Below are positions 57,515-64,000 of a DNA stretch of 64,000 nt, one piece after another (the first letter of the stretch is position 1; each line of letters opens with the position of its first letter). The position numbers and the translations under genes are program-made. Under the pieces are notes generated by a model. The model did not search any database and was not told the origin of the DNA. It saw nothing but the letters and a program-made list of their open reading frames with translations. Source of the stretch: Coleophoma eucalyptorum (Eukaryota > Ascomycota > Leotiomycetes > Helotiales > Dermateaceae); assembly GCA_026120035.1 (NCBI GenBank), contig JALRME010000015.1:737830-801829 (forward strand), given 5' to 3'.

Positions 57515-60500
57515 TCAACCTCGGCGAGTTCTCTTGACGGTTCGGCCGGCACGGCCATTAGTCGGCTGGACGGTAGCCTTAACGCGAAGCTTGCGCTTGC
57601 TTCTGCCTCCGGATTGTTCGTATTCTTCATCGTCATTAGTAAGAGGGGTGTTAACACCAGGTGTCTCAATGGTGGTGGCATCCGTGAGACTACCAGCTCG
57701 AGACCCCTCTCGTTTCGACCTCGGGCTCATGGTAAGGTAGTACGGGAACATTTCCTCGTGTTCCTTCACCACGCTTGCCGCAAACTCATTGATAAAAGCC
57801 TGGTTCTGAGGATTCTCAGCCAGGTTGTCAGTACAGCTGTGGCACTGGACATAGAATGCCTGAATAGCTTCTGGATAGTCGAGGAGTTCGTACTCAGGCA
57901 AGTTGTTTCCGTAGAGAATTGTTTTCTCAAAATCGATACAATCCTCACAGTAAGCTCGCTCACACCATCGGCACCGATACAACATGCCGCCTGCGTCAGT
58001 CGTCTTTTGCTCGCAATCGTGACATTGATGTTGAGGGCAGTTGAATTGCCAGCTTTTAGTCTTGGACCTATACTGTTGATCTAAACAATCGTAGTGATAT
58101 GCCCGAGGGCAGCGCTGGCAACACTCAATTTGTCCTCCGTCGAAGCAGATTTGGCAGTGCGATTGGGACTCAATCTTGGCTTTTTTGGCACGCTTTGGGT
58201 CCGCAAGGCGTGGATCCTTTCCAGCCATCGTTGGGACTGCCTCCCAGTCTTTACAGTCCATGGATTCCTTGTTAATCGCAAAGCCATCGACCATGACTGT
58301 TGTGTTCTTGCCAACACGACGATCTTCTTTCTTCCATTCTTTATACACATCTCCGTAGCTACTGGTGACCTTGAGTTTGTTCATCTTCTTACCCTCGAAA
58401 ACAGAGGATTCAACCTTTTCCATCTCGGTCAACCACTTCTTCTCGGCTTCCTCGTCCACCTGTTCACTAGGTATGGCGTCTCTCTTGACGTTGATATCTG
58501 CTGGTTGATCCTTACATTTCGCAACAGTTGTCTCCCAGTCCCTACTGATGTCAGCGTACGTCCGAGGAATAATTCTCTTAAACTTACCAGCCGAGCATCT
58601 CATCAACATCAATCTCTGGTCGAGATATAACAGAAGCCCCACGTCGAACAAGAGCCATGAGTTGGCTCGTACCCATTTCCGGAATCTTGTCCTCCTCCTT
58701 TTCCTGGTTTCCATTGCTCGTTCCAGCGCTCCGACCAGCCTTGACGCCCGATTTAGTATGGATATCTTTCATGGCCTCCGTGACTTTGGCTGAGAGATAT
58801 AACTTCTTTTGAATACGGCCCATCATTTGTTCTTCGACAGTCCCTTGGGAGACAAATTTGTAGATTGTGACAGGATTCTTTTGACCAATTCTGTGAGCGC
58901 GGGCTTCGGCCTGAAGGGTGATCTGGGGGTTCCAGTCTTGATCCAGAAGAATGACATCAGAAGCAGTTGCCAAGTTAACACCGAGTCCTCCCGCTCGAGT
59001 TGAAATCAGCATAATTCGATATTCACTGCTGACGTCGTTGAACATGCGAATACCAAGATTTCTGCGAGCTCTAGCCGTTCTGCCATCAAGACGAACATAA
59101 CGATAACTTGACCCATCTCCACCTCTGATCATCAAAAGCTCTTCAACCAAGTCCAACATTTTGGTGAAGCCGGAGAATATCAGAATCTTCTTCTTTTGCT
59201 TGACCACGAGTTCATTGAGAAGTTTTTCAAGGACGATGAATTTGCCAGACGCTGTGATAATGTGATCTCCAACATCTAGATCATCAGGATACGAAACCTG
59301 GTAAGGGTGGTTGCAGACTTTTCGTAGTTGAGTTAAGAGGTTCATCAGCTTAGTCCAAGAACTACTTCTGGAATGTTCGCCTTCTTCTTGATTTTTTTCA
59401 TTCTTGATGGTCTGTCTCAGAATCTCGCGAGACTGCTCCCATGCATCACTTCCAACAACTAGTTCTTTCTCCATAGTTTCCAGAGCTGCTGTCTCTCTCT
59501 TGATTAGTTCAGCTTCCAGTGCCTCGTTCTTTTTGGCGACCTCGATAGCCTGTTCTTCCTTCTGCTTTGCTCCACGGAACAATTCATCGAGAAGACCCTG
59601 GTCTGCTTTAGTAATCAGGCGTGTGTACCAAAATCGCTGCATAGGGCTCAGCGGCACAAAAAGAAGGATCTCGGTCTTTGGTGGTAGGTTGAGGTCAACT
59701 CCAGGCGAGTTCTTCATGCGTCTCAGCATGATCAACTCAAGAAGATGGCGAAGATCGTCGAGAACAGTATTCTTGAAGAGACCTTTAGACAAGTTGAAAG
59801 AGCTATGAAATAGTTCGGCGGTGTTAGCAAGGAAAACCTCCGGATAAAGCCAGTGCAGGAGTGCCCATGCTTCTGAGAGATTATTTTGAAGAGGAGTCCC
59901 TGTCAGGATTAAACGATACTCTGCCTGAAGTCCCTGCAAGCTCTTGCTAATGAGTGTTTGGTCATTCTTAACCTATATCGATAATTAGAACACGAGGCCG
60001 TTGAACAAGATTTCATCTTACCTTATGGCCCTCATCAAGTACAACATATCGCCAGACAAAGGCTTTTTTGAACCATGATTCCTCAGATGCATATGCCTCA
60101 TACGTGGTAACAACTACATCAACACCAACGTCTTCAACTTCATCAGCACCAATGACACGTTGTCCTATAGATTTGCCCTTGTTCTTGAGCTTGGACATTG
60201 CTTGGGCAGTGGCGTTGCCGTACATGTCAATCTCTCCAACGATGATCTTCTTCAAACGAAGACGTTCCTTGATGGGACCATGGAAGCGAATTACTTTGAG
60301 GCCTGGGGTCCATCGTCTAGCTTCAGACATCCAGCTGCTCAATACAGACAAAGGACAAATAACTAAACAGGGCCGTTGCAGTCTTCCAGTCCCGCGTTTA
60401 GGGTCGTTCTCCTTGAGATACTGTATCAATGATAACGTTTGAAGCGTCTTGCCGAGACCCATTTCATCTCCTGGTTTGGGTCAGTATAAAACAGACAATC

Positions 60501-61270
60501 AGGCATAACGGCCAATACTTACCCAAGATACCCGATAATCCATTTCGATGTAGATAGACCATAAAGCTTAGTCCTGATAACTGGTATGGCTTCATTTTTG
60601 CAACAACACCCTTTGGCTGGCTTGTCAATTCTTCATAAGGAGTGATATTAGGTAGCTGGGCAATGTCCTGATCTGAAAGTTCTGCGTGCTTGTCCACAAG
60701 CTTGCTAACATGATTGTTGGGTGGCAGCAGTGGGAGAAAGTAGTCTTTCTTCTCGACGAAGAAACGACTTCGATTTGCAGCTGTATGGGATGCAATCTCT
60801 TGCCTGATCAAGACCCTCTCGCTGACCATTGGTGTAAGGTTATAGGCAATATCTCCTGCAACCAGGCCAGTTCCGTTGCCCTTCTTTTTGGATGATTGTG
60901 GAGTCTTAGGTGCAGCAGTTTCACCATTCTCGGAGGCTTTATGCGATAAAGTCAGAGAAATGCGAGGTCGTAGACTGCGTCCAGTCTTTGAAGCTGGGGC
61001 AAATTCGATCTCAGCCTCGTCTGCTGCGGCGGCGCCTGAGTGCAATGATTCTTGAGTCTCAGTGGGATCAGGATATTGAGTAATGAGAGCATTGCTGAGT
61101 GACTGGTGCACAGGCTCAGCAGTGTGTTTTGGAGTGATCGGTGACTTCTTTTGCGCGTCCATCTTGTGTTCTGACTTCGCGCCAGGTAGAAACTGCGATA
61201 GCAGGCTTGAAGCGGTGTCGCGGCGCGCCAGAGATTTCCGTCCAGTGTTCGGGGTTTGAGGGTCCTGCAT
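57515..61270 (-). CDS. SNF2-family chromatin remodeller with C-terminal PHD-like zinc module
   Basis: Predicted complement(join(57515..58541,58588..59972,60022..60470,60523..61270)), 1202 aa. A disordered basic N-terminus (1-190) leads to the ATPase: [19 protein letters not shown], motif [15 protein letters not shown] (from 251), motif II DEGHK (395-399; DEAH-like with Gly), [14 protein letters not shown], then the second lobe [23 protein letters not shown] and AHRIGQ. After a linker, residues about 985-1090 form a Cys/His-rich module ([17 protein letters not shown]...HQCHDCEQK...[12 protein letters not shown]) of the PHD/zf-PHD-like type, followed by a basic tail. It is nuclear and should slide or evict nucleosomes using ATP, with the zinc module reading histone tails (family knowledge). 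The introns are 46-52 nt and all restore motifs in frame. A dead Fot1-like element lies 340 bp upstream. Confidence 0.9.
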
Positions 61271-61609
61271 GCTTCAGGTATTCCTTATGACGTTGTTTCA
61301 CGACATTGATTCTGGAGGGTAATCTCGAATATCGTTGCGATGATAATGCGATTGCGACGTAAGGACAGATAGAAAAAGGGATTCGATGGCAATCAAGTTG
61401 TGAGTCGATAAAGCACTCACAGATGTCAGTACACTCGGGCGAGTAAGCAGAGTAATTGCAGAAGGTATGAAAAGAAAGTGGTCTGTAAAGTGATGGAACC
61501 AAATTTAGGCACATTCACAATTCGAGATATCGAATCGAAAATCTATCGCGTCCAAATACGCGCGCCATCTAATAATCTTCTATTGGATCTACTATAGCGC
61601 CTTTTCTTA
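61271..61609. other. Promoter region of the SNF2 gene up to the transposon
   Basis: Remaining native upstream DNA of the remodeller before the Fot1-like insertion. A 12-bp sequence ATCTAATAATCT at 61567-61578 recurs directly after the right end of the element (63471-63482), 30 bp out of register with the left terminus. Confidence 0.5.
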
Positions 61610-61660
61610 ACGTGGTTTATCAGTACCCCGGTCATATCAGTACCCCGATCACTTTTCGCG
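61610..61660 (+). repeat. Left terminal inverted repeat of the Fot1-like element
   Basis: It starts ACGTGGTTTATCAGTACCCC and ends CACTTTTCGCG. It is the reverse complement of 63419-63469 with a single mismatch (C versus T in the ATCAG/ATTAG segment). An internal near-direct duplication of ATCAGTACCCCG lies within the terminus. Confidence 0.92.
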
Positions 61661-61736
61661 ACCTTCGTACGAAGAATCAATATTAAAAATAACAACGAAT
61701 TATAATTAACTAAACTAAGTACGGATCCACTAAAGA

Positions 61737-63371
61737 TTATATAGTAATAGTATCTGAACATGTTCTTGAATTATGACCAGCCTCTCCACAAGTGCTATAG
61801 TGTCGTACGACCAAATTCCCGTCTCCTTGAACACCCCCCCTGGAACGATTGTCGCGTCGAATCTGCTCGTCTACCTCAGTTTGACTTAGAATATCGTGTG
61901 TATCCTCGATAGTAAGTACACCCCCTTAACGGATACGTATCTTTTTAGCCCTACGACGTTTACTAAGTACCTTATTTGCTATACGAAGTGAACGTATCTC
62001 GGCTTATAATAGAGTCACCTCGTGAGCTAATAGCTCGGTTCCTTTTGCTAGTAAGGCAACTGTCTGGAAAATCGGCGTTAGCGAGCTTCCTTAGTGATAT
62101 ACAATACGACCTTTAACTAAAGTTGACTGCGAAAGTACCTCCGTTGGGTTATAAGGCGTTTGAGAGACCTAATGGTTGTCGTCTACCGAGGGGAGCCGAG
62201 GAGGTATAACTACTTATAGATTGATATCAAGCTTAGATATAACTACTTAAGGATCGTACGGTATTAAACTAGCTCCTCGGAATCCAGCTTGGCTATTTTG
62301 GATCGAAAGTAACTACTCGTACGCTATTTTAAACGCAATAAAGAACTCGACCTTAGTAATATAATTAATATAAGCTTTAATAAAATACTCAATTTGAAGA
62401 CCGTACGACCGTTTTAGTATACTAAAGCATCCGATATCAAGTGGCTAAGTCAAATAAGATGAATAAGTAGGTAAACAAAGAGGTATAATGTTATTAGACT
62501 TACAATATACTTGAAATACAGCCGAATTATAGCTCTCGTGGCCGTCGAGAACTAATATCCGATAGGGACCCTTTGCCGTACGAGTAGTATGTTTATCGAA
62601 GTGCTTTAATCATTCGAGACCTATCTTATTGTTCGTCCATCTATTGCTTGTTGGTTTAATAGCTTAGTCGTACGGTAGACTACTTTCAGTATATCAATTT
62701 GCGAGATGATTAATCCTCTATACGACCAGAAATAGAGGTATACTTCTACCCTTACTATTGATATATACAATCGCTATAGCCCATTCACGATTGCTAGGCT
62801 GAACTACCTTACCTCGGCTATATCGATCGGAGCGTATAACCATCATTCTAGGATAGATTACGCCTATTATAAACCCTATCTCGTCGAAGTTATAGAAATC
62901 GCAATCTAAGACTCTATATTTCGCCCTTATGTTTCGTACGAGCTCAAACCACCCTCCAATAAGTATAGGATCTTCGTATAAGGCCCTTTGGAAGTCATAG
63001 ACACAATTGAAACGCGTCTTTAGTTCTAGACGTCGTCGTACGAAACGATAAGCCTAGAGCTTGCCGACGCGCTTCCCTCGACGCGTTTCGAGGAGATAAT
63101 TAGCCATATCTTCAATACTAGCTAATCGAGGTATAAATCCTCTTAAATCTAGGTCAAGTATATATTGACTAATAACTTCCTCTTCAAGCTCAGTTAGTTT
63201 CTAGGCAGCTGGTCGCCGTTCAGAAAGATTCGTACAACCGTTCATTCTGTTAGTTAGTATAGAATAAGGCACGTTGTAGATCGTTGCTACCTTTCGACGA
63301 CTTAGCTTTTTCGTCGTACGAATAGCCTCGATAGCTAAGATAATTCTGGCTTCTTGAGTATAAATAGACAT
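61737..63371 (-). pseudogene. Fot1/pogo transposase, broken by stops but frame-intact
   Basis: Read from the ATG at 63371 (MSIYTQEARIILAIEAIRTT) to TAA at 61737, the frame is exactly 545 codons with no frameshift but many stops. Domains in order: psq-type HTH (KKLSRRKVATIYNVP), CENP-B-type HTH with the GFIPRLASIEDMANYLL segment, then the DDE core with FYNFDEIGF (first Asp), VLDGHESYNS (second Asp) and the PLDIGCF motif (third Asp), and a coiled C-terminal segment ending in a CCHC zinc knuckle (CSTCGEAGHNSRTC). Stops replace expected Trp/Gln codons. The protein cannot be made. Family identity is clear; the exact element name is not. Confidence 0.9.
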
Positions 63372-63418
63372 GTTATGTTGTTAAACTAACGCGTGTTAAA
63401 GCTAGGGAGTGCAGAAAA

Positions 63419-63469
63419 CGCGAAAAGTGATCGGGGTACTGATATGACCGGGGTACTAATAAACCACGT
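63419..63469 (-). repeat. Right terminal inverted repeat of the Fot1-like element
   Basis: Reverse complement of the left terminus (50 of 51 bases), followed directly by the TA target duplication at 63470-63471. Confidence 0.92.
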
Positions 63470-64000
63470 TATCTAATAATCTAATGTCTTATCGGCACGT
63501 GATATTCTCCTCTCCTTCTGAGAGACCAAGCAAAGTGTTGATATTTCCCAAAAACAAGCCATTTAATGTCGAAAAGAATGGTATAGAGAATGTTTGCGCA
63601 TGTGTATTTAATGTTGCTTTCTTTTTAGGTTGAAAAGTTTAAGCAAATTTAATGCAATTGGTCCACACAGTTCGCTATGGTCGTTAGGTATGAAGCGATT
63701 TACTTCCGTACTGTCGTGGAGATAAATAGAGAACTACTCAAGTGGGTGTTAAAAGTATGACAAATGTGGAGCGCAGCAAGCTCCTACAATTTCCGTTTGA
63801 ATCTTAATTGAGATGACCCCCAGATCAAATCTCTGGGCTGTAGAGTCTGAGGATCATATTCTGCGGAGCTTGGTTGGCTATAAGATTTTGATAAACCTCT
63901 AACGGCTGGCAATGTCAGATATGCAGCACCATAGTCAGTTTCAAATTTTCTTAGACCTACCTCCACGCTATACTGCTCGGCGACCTCCTCTCTTTAATGC
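63470..64000. other. Right flank of the transposon; possible partial ORF at the window edge
   Basis: On the minus strand a frame from near 63995 to 63784 reads through EVGLRKFETDYGAAYLTLP to a stop. It has no start in view and could be the last exon of a gene continuing outside the window. The rest of the segment is AT-rich and empty. Confidence 0.3.

Larger units (their letters stand above)
61610..63469 (-). mobile_element. Fot1/pogo-type DNA transposon, complete length, RIP-degraded
   Basis: The 1860-bp element is bounded by inverted termini of 51 bp and flanked by TA on both sides (61608-61609 and 63470-63471), the pogo target duplication. One transposase frame occupies most of it on the minus strand and is closed by multiple stops. 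The sequence is AT-rich, and many stops sit at positions where the family has Trp or Gln (TGG to TAG/TGA, CAG to TAG), which fits repeat-induced point mutation. The internal CGTACG-rich composition differs from neighbouring genes. Confidence 0.9.

Noticed and set aside
1..64000. CRISPR arrays, rRNA, tRNA genes, prokaryotic operons
   Set aside because: No regularly spaced repeats, no A/B-box pair with a foldable cloverleaf that I could confirm, and all genes are spliced eukaryotic genes.

Overview
The window is nuclear DNA of a filamentous ascomycete. The evidence is short (mostly 44-60 nt) GT-AG introns with CTAAC/CTGAC-like branch points close to the acceptor, many small exons, fungus-only families (Zn2Cys6 regulator, fungal STAND-like N-terminal domain, DUF3176, Ufo1-type F-box protein), PTS1 tails, GPI-anchored Ser-rich proteins, and a C-to-T/G-to-A degraded Fot1/pogo transposon of the kind left by RIP. 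AT-rich spacers and gene content would fit a leotiomycete (Helotiales-like), but that placement is inference. All exon joins were worked out by eye from reading frame, splice motifs and family motifs.

Layout. 1-5.7 kb: an NCS1 nucleobase/vitamin permease (+), a broken DUF3176 membrane-protein relic (+), and an uncharacterised Gly-tailed protein (-). 7.3-10.9 kb: divergent housekeeping pair, ribose-5-phosphate isomerase (-) and the NEDD8 E1 regulatory subunit ULA1 (+). 11.5-20.7 kb: Zn2Cys6 regulator (-), HEI10-type RING meiotic E3 (+), acyl-CoA dehydrogenase (+), and a convergent MFS transporter (-). 22.9-23.5 kb: acidic conserved fungal protein (-). 23.5-26.4 kb: AT-rich, gene-poor. 26.4-33.4 kb: DUF1479 oxygenase-like protein (+), DUF7025/AAA ATPase (+), and a degenerate STAND-like protein (-) convergent with it. 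33.4-39.6 kb: gene-poor, with one doubtful ORF interrupted by TGA. 39.7-42.0 kb: tandem enoyl-CoA hydratase paralogues, both ending in SKL. 43.2-49.8 kb: Ufo1-like F-box/WD/UIM protein (-) and a large GPI-anchored Ser/Gly-rich wall protein (-). 49.8-53.8 kb: long empty spacer. 53.8-56.5 kb: membrane-anchored pepsin-fold protein lacking its first catalytic Asp (+). 57.5-61.3 kb: SNF2 remodeller with a C-terminal zinc module (-). 61.6-63.5 kb: complete but dead Fot1/pogo element with 51-bp inverted termini and a TA target duplication.

How the genes relate. There is no biosynthetic cluster. Two fat-catabolism themes occur: the acyl-CoA dehydrogenase, and separately the two peroxisomal crotonases, which are a local tandem duplication. 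Ubiquitin-type signalling is represented three times (ULA1, HEI10, Ufo1) without being clustered. The most unusual signals are at the RNA level: a probable AT-AC intron in the acyl-CoA dehydrogenase, GC-AG introns in HEI10, and a frame-preserving 48-nt intron plus a 33-nt Walker A micro-exon in the AAA ATPase.
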